This document shows, piece by piece, positions 7,232-14,766 of a stretch of 22,777 nt of DNA. This DNA comes from Pseudomonadota bacterium. GTDB lineage: Bacteria; Desulfobacterota; JAPLJL01. The translations under genes were made by a program, and so were the position numbers. Where the stretch lies: contig JAPLJL010000015.1 in NCBI GenBank assembly GCA_026388615.1, forward strand, positions 1 to 22,777, given 5' to 3'. The stretch's first letter is position 1, and each line of letters begins with the position of its first letter. The notes beneath the pieces were generated by a model that made no database searches, was not told where the DNA came from, and saw only the letters and a list, made by a program, of their open reading frames with translations.

Positions 7232-8475
7232 ACTCTTCGGATATCCGCGCCGAGCTGGGCGAGCTTGAGATCCAGCCTTTCATATCCCCGGTCCAGGTGA
7301 TAGATCCGGGAAACCTCGGTTTCCCCCTCGGCGGAAAGCCCGGCCAGGATCAGGCTCGCGCTCGCCCGCAGGTCCGAAGCCATGACCGGGGCCCCGGAGA
7401 GATGCTCCACGCCCTGGACCATCGCGCGCTTGCCCTCCACCCGAATATCCGCGCCCATCCGGTCGAGCTCGCTGACATGCATGAAACGGTTCTCAAAAAT
7501 ATTCTCCATGATGGTGCTGGTTCCTTCCGCGGTGGAAAGCAGCGCCATCATCTGAGCTTGTAAATCGGTGGGAAAACCCGGGAAGGGTTCGGTCTCGAAA
7601 TCAACCGCCTTCACTTTTCCCGCCCGAGTCACCCGGATCCAGTCATAATCATGCTCGACCTTGACCCCGGCGGCCTGCAGTTTCTCTACCAGGGCTTTCT
7701 GATGGTCGAAAATCAGACCTTCCACCTGGACCTCCCCGCCGCACATGGCCCCGGCAATCAGCAGGGTTCCCGCCTCGATCCGGTCGGGGATGATCCGGTA
7801 TCTGGCCCCGGAGAGCTTATCGACCCCGTTAATCCTGATTTTATCCGTGCCGGCCCCTTCAATCCGGGCTCCCATCTGGATTAAAAGGTTGGCCAGATCC
7901 GTCACTTCCGGTTCCAGGGCGGCGTTCTCCAGGATCGTTTCCCCTCGGGCCAGACAGGCGGCCATCAGAACATTTTCGGTCCCGGTCACCGTGGAGCGCT
8001 TGAATTTGACCCTGGTTCCGCGGAGTTCCCGGGCCTGTCCCTCCACATAGCCGTGCCGGATTTTTAATTCCGCGCCCATGGCCTGGAAACCATCGAGATG
8101 CATGTCAATCGGCCGGGCCCCGATCGCGCATCCGCCCGGGAGGGAAACCTTGGCCCTCCCCCGCTTGGCCAGGAGCGGACCCAGCACCAGGACCGAGGCG
8201 CGCATGGTTTTGACCAGGCGATATGGCGCGATGAAATTTTCGGAATTACCTGGTTTGACCCGGATGTATTCACCGGCAGATTCAACCTCCGAACCCAGCT
8301 CCCGGAGGGTTTTCCCCATGGTGGCGATGTCCGCCACGGGGGGAAACCCGGAAAAAATGCATTCCTCATCGGTAAGCAGGGTGGCGGAAAGGGCGGGCAG
8401 GGCGGCGTTCTTGGCCCCGCTCACCCGGACCCGGCCGGAGAGCCGGTTTCCACCTTTAATGATCATTTTCTCCAT
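7222..8475 (-). CDS. murA: UDP-N-acetylglucosamine 1-carboxyvinyltransferase
   Basis: First committed step of peptidoglycan synthesis: it transfers enolpyruvate from PEP to UDP-GlcNAc in the cytosol. At 417 residues it is full length. K22 in GAKNAALPAL, the active-site cysteine C116 in SLPGGCAIGARP (the residue that fosfomycin alkylates, so susceptibility at target level is expected) and the aspartate of FPTDLQAQ are all present. The start at 8475 follows a GAGAGG ribosome binding site. In Geobacter-like genomes murA follows prmC and precedes hisG and hisD. Here a 540-bp repeat island separates it from prmC, and its 3' end runs into a heptad array. Confidence 0.97.
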   Translation of the reverse strand: MEKMIIKGGNRLSGRVRVSGAKNAALPALSATLLTDEECIFSGFPPVADIATMGKTLRELGSEVESAGEYIRVKPGNSENFIAPYRLVKTMRASVLVLGPLLAKRGRAKVSLPGGCAIGARPIDMHLDGFQAMGAELKIRHGYVEGQARELRGTRVKFKRSTVTGTENVLMAACLARGETILENAALEPEVTDLANLLIQMGARIEGAGTDKIRINGVDKLSGARYRIIPDRIEAGTLLIAGAMCGGEVQVEGLIFDHQKALVEKLQAAGVKVEHDYDWIRVTRAGKVKAVDFETEPFPGFPTDLQAQMMALLSTAEGTSTIMENIFENRFMHVSELDRMGADIRVEGKRAMVQGVEHLSGAPVMASDLRASASLILAGLSAEGETEVSRIYHLDRGYERLDLKLAQLGADIRRVKD

Positions 8476-8545
8476 CGCCCGTTTCCTCTCAAATTATATT
8501 ACTACATCTTCTCGGCCTTTGCCGAATGAATCGATCTAAATGTAC

Positions 8546-8559
8546 GACCGCCGACCGCC
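8546..8559. repeat. Two GACCGCC heptads upstream of murA
   Basis: Two perfect copies of GACCGCC stand about 70 bases upstream of the murA start. The same unit opens the short array near the holB start (19546-19566). Confidence 0.5.
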
Positions 8560-8640
8560 GTTTAAATCTGTCATTCTGAGCCTCTGGCGAAGAATCTCTC
8601 CCTAGCCGCAACCTTTGTTTCTTTTTGGGGGGTGGGTCAC

Positions 8641-8689
8641 AAAGAGCAAAGGGCATGGCGCATAGGGCATAGAGTATAGAGAAAAAGAG
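8641..8689. repeat. Period-7 array inside the prmC-murA island
   Basis: Seven heptads of the ATAGGGC/ATAGAGA type run in phase. Their reverse complement resembles the CCTATGA array at 9001-9034, which suggests a pair of inverted arms bracketing the island. Confidence 0.7.
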
Positions 8690-8831
8690 TTTCTTGGGTT
8701 TTTAGAAGCCCGGCTTCCGGCCCGTAGTGGATGGCCTACAGCCCGGAGGGGGGGAAGGTTCTCGCGACGGGCACTCTTAGGAAATCAGGCTACGATAAAC
8801 TCGACGATAAAGTTTATATCGATACTGGCTA

Positions 8832-8866
8832 GACCCGGTTGTCCCGAGCTGAGCGAGGGACGGGTC
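8832..8866. repeat. Hairpin GACCCGG...GGGACGGGTC
   Basis: A palindromic segment with outer GACCC/GGGTC and inner GTCCC/GGGAC arms around a GAGCTGAGCGA centre. It lies within the island and is likely another small dispersed element. Confidence 0.5.
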
Positions 8867-9000
8867 AGCCTGCCGGGCAAACGGTACGCACCAATTGTGA
8901 ACGGAGCGAAACCTTCCCCCCACCAAAAAAAAAGAGCACCAGCAAAGGAGAGATCCTTCGCTTGCGCTCAGGATGACAACCTTGGGTCTTTTAGCTCTTG

Positions 9001-9034
9001 CCTAACACCTATCACCTATGACCTATGACCTTTT
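9001..9034. repeat. Period-7 array containing the prmC stop codon
   Basis: Units CCTAACA, CCTATCA, CCTATGA, CCTATGA and CCTTTTT keep 7-base phase. The prmC stop codon (9016-9018) and the preceding codons for GHRS fall inside the array, so the array ends the protein. Confidence 0.78.
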
Positions 9035-9966
9035 TTTTCTGCGATTACCACCCGGTCCCTTCCCGAATAATCCTGGATCACCCGGATGTCCTGATACCGT
9101 TCCTGCCGGGCCAGGAGGTCACGCACCGCCTCGGCCTGGGTATCGCCGATTTCCATCAGTAAAAAACCCGGCGTCTGCAGATAGGCAAAAGCCTCCTCCG
9201 CCACCCGGCGGATGACCTGGAGCCCGTCCTCCCCCCCATCCAGGGCCAGGCGGGGTTCGCCCCGGGCCACTTCCGGAGCCAGGGTCGGGATCACGGCGCT
9301 GGGAATGTAGGGTGGGTTGCAGACCACCAGGTGAAAAAATTCCCGGAATTGCCGGAGCGGATTGAAAAGATCCCCCGCGAGAAACTGGATCCGGTCTTCG
9401 AGTTTGAGGCGGCGGGCGTTCCCGGCCGCGATCCGGAGCGCGTCGGGGGAAAGATCCGTAGCCCAGGCCCGGGCCTCCGGGATTTCGGTCAGGAGGGCCA
9501 GGGCGACCGCCCCCGATCCGGTTCCCAGGTCCAGAAAACATATTGACGATTGACGAATGACGATTGACGAATCAGAAAGTGAAATGTTGGATTCCGGGTT
9601 TGGATTTCTACTCCCTGCTCCCTGCTCCCTGCTCCGTGCTATTTTGAGGGCTTCTTCCACCAACAGTTCGGTTTCCGGACGGGGGATTAGGACCCCGGGG
9701 GCCACCTGGATCGGAATCGACCAGAATTCCCTCTCTCCCAGGAGGTAAAAAAGCGGTATTCGCTCTTCTCTTCTCCGGATTAATTCCCGGTATCTTTCTT
9801 CCTCCTTCGGCGGGACGGTGACCTCCGGATGACGGTAAAGTTCTGTTCGGCCGATATTACCGGAGAAGAGAAAAAGCAGCTCGGCCTCGGCCCCGGGTTC
9901 GGCGATCCCCCGGCTCTCGAGACATTCCTTCCCCCACTTAATCAGGGCGCTGCGATTCATCTTCAT
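9016..9966 (-). CDS. prmC: Peptide chain release factor N5-glutamine methyltransferase, with in-frame repeat insertion
   Basis: It methylates the glutamine of the GGQ motif of release factors using SAM; its likely substrate RF1 is encoded directly upstream. The N-terminal helical domain ends at VLIPRPETELLVEEAL (about residue 107). The SAM motif FLDLGTGSGAVALAL lies at 144-158, and the catalytic NPPYIPS follows VVC. The odd part is residues 111-142, rich in Ser, Asn, Gly and Arg. They are encoded by two 7-base tandem arrays (9543-9584 and 9611-9638) between the domain linker and the SAM motif, where family members I know have only a short linker. The frame stays open, so the enzyme may still work with a longer loop. 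The last residues GHRS and the stop also come from a heptad array. At 316 residues it is longer than the usual 280-290. Confidence 0.95.
   Translation of the reverse strand: MKMNRSALIKWGKECLESRGIAEPGAEAELLFLFSGNIGRTELYRHPEVTVPPKEEERYRELIRRREERIPLFYLLGEREFWSIPIQVAPGVLIPRPETELLVEEALKIARSREQGAGSRNPNPESNISLSDSSIVIRQSSICFLDLGTGSGAVALALLTEIPEARAWATDLSPDALRIAAGNARRLKLEDRIQFLAGDLFNPLRQFREFFHLVVCNPPYIPSAVIPTLAPEVARGEPRLALDGGEDGLQVIRRVAEEAFAYLQTPGFLLMEIGDTQAEAVRDLLARQERYQDIRVIQDYSGRDRVVIAEKKGHRS
9543..9638. repeat. Composite period-7 array inserted in frame in prmC
   Basis: Starting at 9543, units TTGACGA, TTGACGA, ATGACGA and TTGACGA are followed by degenerate units, a GGATT-rich middle, and four units of CTCCCTG type at 9611-9638. 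The span is 96 bases, a multiple of three, so it adds 32 codons without breaking the gene. It has the same make-up as the arrays at gene borders. Confidence 0.8.
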
Positions 9967-10079
9967 CAGGAAAGTTTATAAATTATCGGGCGATTCTAAA
10001 CTTGACCAGGCGAGAAACGTGGGAAAAGTTGCGCCGGGGGGGTCCCGCCGGATATATAAGAAAAGCTGGGCCGGGCGAT

Positions 10080-11177
10080 TTATTGCCCGGGTGTGTTTTG
10101 CAGAATCGATTCCGAAGCCTGGGCCTGGAAATGGTTGATCGCCCCTTCGATCAGCTGGTCGATATCCCCGTCGAGCACGCCTTCCAAGTTATGCGCGCTC
10201 ACCCCGCTCCGGTGATCCGTCACCCGGCTCTGGGGAAAGTTGTAGGTCCGGATCTTTTCGCTCCGGTCCCCGGTCCCCACCTGGGTCCGGCGGGCCTGGG
10301 AAATTTCCTTAGCCTGCTCCTGCTGGCGCTGGTCCAAAAGCCGGGCCCGGAGCACCCGCAGGCCCTTGGCCCGGTTCTTGTGCTGGGATTTCTCATCCTG
10401 GCAGGAAACCACGAGCCCGGTGGGCAGGTGGGTGATCCGGATCGCGGATTCCACCTTGTTGACGTTCTGGCCCCCGGGGCCCGAGGCCCGGAAGGAATCC
10501 ACCCGGATCTCCTCCGGCTTGATCTCCACTTCCACTTCCTCGGCCTCCGGCAGGACCGCCACGGTAGCCGTGGAGGTGTGAATCCGGCCCGAACCTTCCG
10601 TCTGCGGGACCCGTTGCACCCGGTGCACCCCACTCTCGTACTGCAGGCGCCGGAAGGCCCCCTTGCCCTCGATCAGGGCGATCACTTCTTTAAGCCCGCC
10701 GGTGCCGGTCTGGCTCAGGGAGAGCACCTCCACCCGGAAGCGGTTGCGCTCGGAGTAACGCGAGTACATCCGGAAAAGATCAGACACGAAGAGGGCCGCC
10801 TCGTCCCCCCCTGCCCCCGCCCGGATTTCAAGAATAATATTCTTCTCGTCGCGGGGATCCTTGGGAACGAGGAGTGCCTGGATGTTCTTCTCAATCTCCG
10901 CTTCGCGTCCCCCGAGGGTTTTCAGCTCTTCCTCGGCCAGGGCCCGGAGTTCGGGGTCGGACTCGGCCAGAAGCGTCTGGTTCTCCTCAATTTCGGCCCT
11001 GACCTTGCGGTAATCGCGGTAGGCCTCGACCAGATCCTCGATCTGGCGCCTTTCCGCGACGGTCTTTTTGGTCTCGTTGGGGTTTTTCAGAACCGCCGGG
11101 TCCTGGAGTTTTTGGGAAAGCTCGTCGTAATGGGCGGCGAGCTTCTCGAGATAGTCTAGGGTTTTTGGGTTCAGCAT
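10080..11177 (-). CDS. prfA: Peptide chain release factor 1
   Basis: It terminates translation at UAA and UAG. At 365 residues it is full length. The helical N-terminal domain is followed by RAGAGGDEAALF (119-130), the codon-recognition loop RVPQTEGSGRIHTS (PxT at 191-193, with Gln in the middle position) and the GGQ hydrolysis motif at 235-237 in GPGGQNVNKVES. The PxT form and HTS context assign it to RF1, not RF2 (SPF). The start ATG at 11177 follows AAGCGG, and a strong hairpin (11191-11222) lies in its leader. It lies between rpmE and the gene for its modifying enzyme, prmC, a common pairing. Confidence 0.97.
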   Translation of the reverse strand: MLNPKTLDYLEKLAAHYDELSQKLQDPAVLKNPNETKKTVAERRQIEDLVEAYRDYRKVRAEIEENQTLLAESDPELRALAEEELKTLGGREAEIEKNIQALLVPKDPRDEKNIILEIRAGAGGDEAALFVSDLFRMYSRYSERNRFRVEVLSLSQTGTGGLKEVIALIEGKGAFRRLQYESGVHRVQRVPQTEGSGRIHTSTATVAVLPEAEEVEVEIKPEEIRVDSFRASGPGGQNVNKVESAIRITHLPTGLVVSCQDEKSQHKNRAKGLRVLRARLLDQRQQEQAKEISQARRTQVGTGDRSEKIRTYNFPQSRVTDHRSGVSAHNLEGVLDGDIDQLIEGAINHFQAQASESILQNTPGQ

Positions 11178-11190
11178 CCGCTTAATAAAC

Positions 11191-11222
11191 CGGTCCCCGC
11201 CGGTTCCGGAAAACCGGGACCG
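11191..11222 (-). terminator. Stem-loop between rpmE and prfA (possible terminator or attenuator)
   Basis: Outer arms CGGTC/GACCG (11191-11195, 11218-11222) and inner arms CCGGTT/AACCGG (11200-11205, 11212-11217) close a CCGGAA loop. On the transcribed strand the stem is followed by GTTTATTAAG, a poor U-tract, only 13 bases from the prfA start. It may lower read-through from rho-rpmE or act in the prfA leader. Function is inference. Confidence 0.35.
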
Positions 11223-11260
11223 TCAAGGCCTCCCTCTTTCCGAGGGCCGGCTGGGCCTGG

Positions 11261-11530
11261 TTACTTTGCCTTGGGGGACTTAACTGGTTTGACGGACTTG
11301 GCGACCTGGGCGGCGCGGGCATCCTGGGCGGCCTGCGAGTAACGGCGCTGGAAGCGCTCCACCTTACCGGCCGTGTCCATCAGCTTTTGTTTGCCGGTAA
11401 AAAACGGATGGCAACTGGAGCAGATGTCGATCTTGAGCTGCCCTCCCCGGGTGGAGCGGGTTTCGATCACGTTCCCACAGGCGCAGGTAAACTGGGTGGG
11501 TTTATATGCCGGGTGGATTTCCTTTTTCAT
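11261..11530 (-). CDS. rpmE: 50S ribosomal protein L31 (zinc-binding type)
   Basis: An 89-residue ribosomal protein of the large subunit. MKKEIHPAYKPTQFTC opens it in the standard way, and four cysteines (C16, C18, C37, C40, in CACGN and CSSCHPFF) form the zinc site of the C+ type, which usually can be replaced under zinc shortage by a C- paralogue. The family core ends near residue 66; the remaining Ala/Lys-rich tail (about 20 residues) is a basic extension that probably contacts rRNA. It follows rho by eleven bases, a common arrangement, and is likely co-transcribed with it. Confidence 0.97.
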   Translation of the reverse strand: MKKEIHPAYKPTQFTCACGNVIETRSTRGGQLKIDICSSCHPFFTGKQKLMDTAGKVERFQRRYSQAAQDARAAQVAKSVKPVKSPKAK

Positions 11531-11541
11531 TTTTCGCCTCC

Positions 11542-12876
11542 TTACTTATTCATGGACTCGATAAAATCGGCATTGGTCTTGATTCCCTGCATTTTATCCA
11601 GCATAAATTCCATCGCTTCGATCGGGGGCATCGGCTGCAGGATCTTCCGGAGAATATAGAGCCGGCTCAGGACTTCCTTGGACAGAAGCAGATCCTCTTT
11701 GCGGGTGCCGGAACGGTTGATGTCGATCGCGGGGAAAATCCGCCGGTCGGCCAGACGCCGGTCCAGGACGATTTCCATGTTGCCGGTGCCCTTGAACTCC
11801 TCAAAAATCACCTCGTCCATCTTGGACCCGGTTTCCACCAGGGCGGTGGCGATGATGGTCAGGCTGCCCCCGTCCTCGATATTCCGGGCGGCCCCGAAAA
11901 ACCGCTTGGGGCGATGGAGGGCGTTGGAATCCACCCCGCCGGAAAGCACCTTCCCGCTCGGGGGCACCACCGAGTTATAGGCCCGGGCCAGCCGGGTAAT
12001 GGAATCCAGCAGAATGACCACGTCTTTCTTGTGTTCGATCAGGCGCTTGGCCTTATCCAGCACCATCTCGGCCACCTGCACATGCCGGGAGGCCATTTCG
12101 TCAAAGGTTGAGCTGATCACCTCGCCTTTAACCGAGCGCTGCATGTCGGTCACCTCTTCCGGCCGCTCGTCGATCAGCAAAACGATGAGCACGACCTCCG
12201 GGTGATTGGCGGTGATGGAATTGGCGATCGCCTGGAGAATCATGGTTTTCCCGGCCCGGGGCGGGGAAACGATCAGGCCCCGCTGGCCTTTGCCGATGGG
12301 GGTCATGAGATCCATGATCCGCATGGTGTAGTTTTTGGGTTCAAACTCGAGCTTGATCCGCTCGTTCGGATAGAGAGGGGTAAGGTTGTCGAAGAGGACC
12401 CGGTCGCGGACCATCTCCGGGTCTTCCATGTTGACCGCCTCGACCTTCAGCAGGGCGAAATAACGTTCCCCTTCCTTGGGGGGACGAACCTGCCCGGTCA
12501 CGTTGTCCCCGGTGCGGAGATCGAACCGACGGATCTGGGAGGGGGAAACGTAAATATCGTCCGGGCCGGCCAGGTAGCTGTAGATCTGGGAGCGCAGGAA
12601 CCCGAATCCGTCCGGCAGGATTTCCAGAACCCCGTCCCCGTAGATCAAGCCGTTCTGCTCGGCCTTGGCCTGGAGGAGGGAGAAAATCAGATCCTGTTTC
12701 CTCTGCCCGCTCGCCCCTTCCAGATTCAGATCGCGGGCCAGGGACACCAGCTCCGACATCTTCATCAACTTCAATTCCCGAAGATTCAATTCCTTTTCGG
12801 AGTTGTTCTTTTTCCCTTTACCTGTCCCTTTTTCCGACTCGATTACCTCAGTCTGCTCCTGAACCTGTGTTACCAT
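11542..12876 (-). CDS. rho: Transcription termination factor Rho
   Basis: A hexameric RNA helicase that ends transcription at unstructured C-rich RNA. At 444 residues it is typical. The N-terminal 30 residues are Lys/Glu-rich, then the Rho_N helical domain (LRELKLMKMSELVSLARDL), the cold-shock-like RNA-binding domain (DGFGFLRS, DDIYVSPSQIRRFDLR) and the ATPase domain with Walker A PPRAGKT (205-211), Walker B DVVILLDS (285-292) and the Q-loop SGGVDSNAL. A GGAGG ribosome binding site lies twelve bases before the ATG at 12876. The upstream 127-bp AT-rich leader may host its own promoter, so rho-rpmE can be a separate transcription unit. Confidence 0.98.
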   Translation of the reverse strand: MVTQVQEQTEVIESEKGTGKGKKNNSEKELNLRELKLMKMSELVSLARDLNLEGASGQRKQDLIFSLLQAKAEQNGLIYGDGVLEILPDGFGFLRSQIYSYLAGPDDIYVSPSQIRRFDLRTGDNVTGQVRPPKEGERYFALLKVEAVNMEDPEMVRDRVLFDNLTPLYPNERIKLEFEPKNYTMRIMDLMTPIGKGQRGLIVSPPRAGKTMILQAIANSITANHPEVVLIVLLIDERPEEVTDMQRSVKGEVISSTFDEMASRHVQVAEMVLDKAKRLIEHKKDVVILLDSITRLARAYNSVVPPSGKVLSGGVDSNALHRPKRFFGAARNIEDGGSLTIIATALVETGSKMDEVIFEEFKGTGNMEIVLDRRLADRRIFPAIDINRSGTRKEDLLLSKEVLSRLYILRKILQPMPPIEAMEFMLDKMQGIKTNADFIESMNK

Positions 12877-12905
12877 ATTCTTCTTTTACCTCCGATTGTT
12901 TGGCT

Positions 12906-12934
12906 AAAAGCCAGGAAGAAAATTAATTTGTCAA
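12906..12934 (-). promoter_or_regulatory. Candidate promoter in the rho leader
   Basis: A perfect TTGACA (-35; complement at 12929-12934) lies about 50 bases upstream of the rho ATG in an AT-rich gap. No good -10 hexamer stands at 17 bases; only CTTTTA-like sequence is present, overlapping a small GGCTTTTAGCC hairpin. The support is therefore half a promoter. Confidence 0.3.
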
Positions 12935-13003
12935 ATTTACGAGGGATCCTAAAAGGCTATCCTTTTATATTTGCTGAGGGTTAATCAGATATAAAAATTT
13001 ATA

Positions 13004-13780
13004 CTATAATTTTTTTTTCTCCGCAATACTTGCTGGGATCTTTCCTACCCAGGCCACCTGCCGGCCCCCTTTTCCGCCTTCCCTCCTGGCGGAATAAAAA
13101 TGCTCATCCCGGCAAAAAGTGCAAAGCGAAATGGTAAAGATTTGATCCGCGGGAACCCCGGCAGCCCGGAGCTGGGATTGGTTGGCCTGAACCAGATCCA
13201 ACCGGAGCGAACCATCTAATGCAAGAGTTATATAATCGTCCGCATCGGAAAAGTCAACCCGGAAGGCTTCCCGGACCTCGGGCCCGACCGGGTAACAGCA
13301 CGGCCCAATCGCCGGGCCCAGCCCCACCCACAGGTCTTCCGGGCCGAGCCGGTAACGTTCCCTCCCCAAAGTGATCAGCTTTTCCACGATCCGGGCGTGC
13401 GTCCCGCGCCAGCCGGCATGGGCGATCCCGACCACCCCCTTTTCCGGGGCTAGGAAAATCACCGGCAGGCAGTCGGCCACCCGGATGGCCAGGATCACCC
13501 CGGGCACATCGGTGATCAGCCCGTCTCCGGGAACCCGCTTGTCCTCGGTAATGCCCTCCGGGGAGAATCCCGCGGCGCTCTTTTCCACCGCGACAATCCG
13601 GTGGCCATGAACCTGCTGGAGAAGGACTGGTTTCCGCTCCGCCACCCGGAGCTTTCCGACCTCCGGGACCTTCCGGGTAAAACCGTGGACAAAACCCGGA
13701 AACCGGGAAAGCCCGGTGAGGGTGAAAAAACCCGCGGGCGACAATTCCGCCCCGGGAAAAATCTCTTGGGGGTTTTTCAT
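13004..13780 (-). CDS. pgeF: Purine nucleoside phosphorylase-type multicopper-like protein (YfiH/YlmD, laccase domain)
   Basis: A 258-residue cytosolic protein of the DUF152 family. Members have been described as purine nucleoside phosphorylases/adenosine deaminases and as peptidoglycan editing factor (PgeF). The zinc site is intact: H58 in QQVHGHR, C104 in ADCLPV, H121 in AHAGWRG, with GLGPAIGPCCY (C161) and CTFCRDEHFYSARREG near the C-terminus. Its ATG overlaps the stop of the upstream pseudouridine synthase by four bases (ATGA), so translation is probably coupled. This pairing is frequent in bacteria. Family assignment is strong; the physiological substrate is debated. Confidence 0.93.
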   Translation of the reverse strand: MKNPQEIFPGAELSPAGFFTLTGLSRFPGFVHGFTRKVPEVGKLRVAERKPVLLQQVHGHRIVAVEKSAAGFSPEGITEDKRVPGDGLITDVPGVILAIRVADCLPVIFLAPEKGVVGIAHAGWRGTHARIVEKLITLGRERYRLGPEDLWVGLGPAIGPCCYPVGPEVREAFRVDFSDADDYITLALDGSLRLDLVQANQSQLRAAGVPADQIFTISLCTFCRDEHFYSARREGGKGGRQVAWVGKIPASIAEKKKL

Positions 13781-14751
13781 CTGGCCGCCGACAATTGTTT
13801 GATCAGCTCGGCAAACGGCTCCGGCAGAGGTGCTTTCAAAGACAGCGTCTCTCCCGAGACCGGGTGCCGGAATTCCAGGGCATAGGCGTGCAGGGCGAAT
13901 CCCGGCAGCATGATCAGCGCTCCCTGGAGCTTGGGAGAAATCGAGCCCGGGAGATTCCGGGCCCGCCCGTAAACCAGGTCCCCCACCACCGGGTGTTTGA
14001 TCCCGGCCAGATGCACCCGAATCTGGTGGGTGCGTCCGGTTTCCGGAAAAATCCGGAGGAAGGTAAACCCCCGGAATCGTTCCTGGACCCGAACCCGGGT
14101 AACCGCCTCCCGGCCCTTGATCCCGTCCACAGCCATTTTTGTGCGGTCACGGGGGTCCCGGCCGATCTTCCCCCGGAGCGTTACTTCATCCTCGTTGAAT
14201 TCACCCCAGACCAGGGCCCGGTATTCTTTCTTCACCCGGCGGGCCTCAAAATCGCGGCTCAGGGTCCGCTGGGTGAACTCATCCCGGGCCACCAGGATGA
14301 GACCCGAAGTGAATCGATCCAGGCGGTGGACGATTCCCGGCCGGTCCGCCCCGATGGCTTCCGGCAGGTCCCGGTAACGATACAATAGGGCGTTGGCCAG
14401 GGTCCCCCCGGGCCTTCCCGCCCCGGGGTGGACCACCAGGCCCGCGGGCTTGTTGACTACCAGCAACTGGGGGTCTTCGTAAACCACCTCGAGGGGAATC
14501 GGCTCGGGCGCCAGCTTTTCTTCACCTGGCTCCACGGGTTTCTGCCAATCCTGGATTTCCAGGTTTTCCCCGCCGGCAAGACGGGTCCCGGATTTGAGCA
14601 TCCGGCCCCCGCCCCAGGTGATCCCGCCCGTCTCGATCAGCTTCTGGATCCGGGTCCGGGACATTTCGGGAAACCGCCGGGCCAGGATGACATCCGCCCG
14701 CTCCCCGGCCTCATCCGGATTTACTTTCAAAACCTGAGGTTCGGTTTTCAA
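13777..14751 (-). CDS. rluD: RluA/RluD-family 23S rRNA pseudouridine synthase
   Basis: An S4 RNA-binding domain (VNPDEAGERADVILARRF through IQKLIETGGI) is followed by the PsuI catalytic domain with GIVHRLDRFTSGL, whose aspartate is the nucleophile, and ETGRTHQIRVHL near the C-terminus. Family members of this length modify helix 69 of 23S rRNA or related sites; RluD is the best match by architecture, but RluC-type cannot be excluded. The open frame extends to a TTG at 14766. I prefer the TTG at 14751, because GGGAG lies seven bases before it. No ATG starts the frame. The upstream 176-bp spacer is made of repeats. It is coupled to pgeF. Confidence 0.93.
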   Translation of the reverse strand: MKTEPQVLKVNPDEAGERADVILARRFPEMSRTRIQKLIETGGITWGGGRMLKSGTRLAGGENLEIQDWQKPVEPGEEKLAPEPIPLEVVYEDPQLLVVNKPAGLVVHPGAGRPGGTLANALLYRYRDLPEAIGADRPGIVHRLDRFTSGLILVARDEFTQRTLSRDFEARRVKKEYRALVWGEFNEDEVTLRGKIGRDPRDRTKMAVDGIKGREAVTRVRVQERFRGFTFLRIFPETGRTHQIRVHLAGIKHPVVGDLVYGRARNLPGSISPKLQGALIMLPGFALHAYALEFRHPVSGETLSLKAPLPEPFAELIKQLSAAR

Positions 14752-14766
14752 ATTCTTCACTCCCAA

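Larger units (their letters stand above)
8569..8978. repeat. Inverted-repeat-bounded island, TCATTCTGAG family
   Basis: Left arm 8569-8600 starts TGTCATTCTGAGC and ends GAAGAATCTCTC. Right arm 8948-8978 is its imperfect reverse complement. The roughly 350 bases between them contain further palindromes and no open reading frame with family features. Closely spaced arms would be the normal form of such elements, so the enlarged centre implies later insertions. Confidence 0.65.
8476..9015. other. 540-bp intergenic island of nested inverted repeats
   Basis: No protein gene or recognisable RNA gene is visible. Outer arms of a TCATTCTGAG-type element (8569-8600 and 8948-8978) enclose inner inverted arms (8745-8764 and 8904-8924, GGGGGGAAGGTT / AACCTTCCCCCC). 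Between these lie a GCCCGTAG/CCCGGAGGG repeat (8721-8750) and a hairpin at 8832-8866. Heptad arrays lie at 8546-8559 and 8641-8689 and, beyond the outer arm, at 9001-9034. The layering suggests one repeat inserted into another. Confidence 0.7.

Noticed and set aside
8486..8505. TATAAT-like sequence upstream of murA as a promoter
   Set aside because: It would place the transcript start inside the ribosome binding site, and no -35 hexamer stands at the right distance.
8476..9015. RNase P, SRP, tmRNA or 6S RNA in the large gap
   Set aside because: None of the conserved core motifs of these RNAs was recognised; the inverted arms match dispersed repeat families instead.
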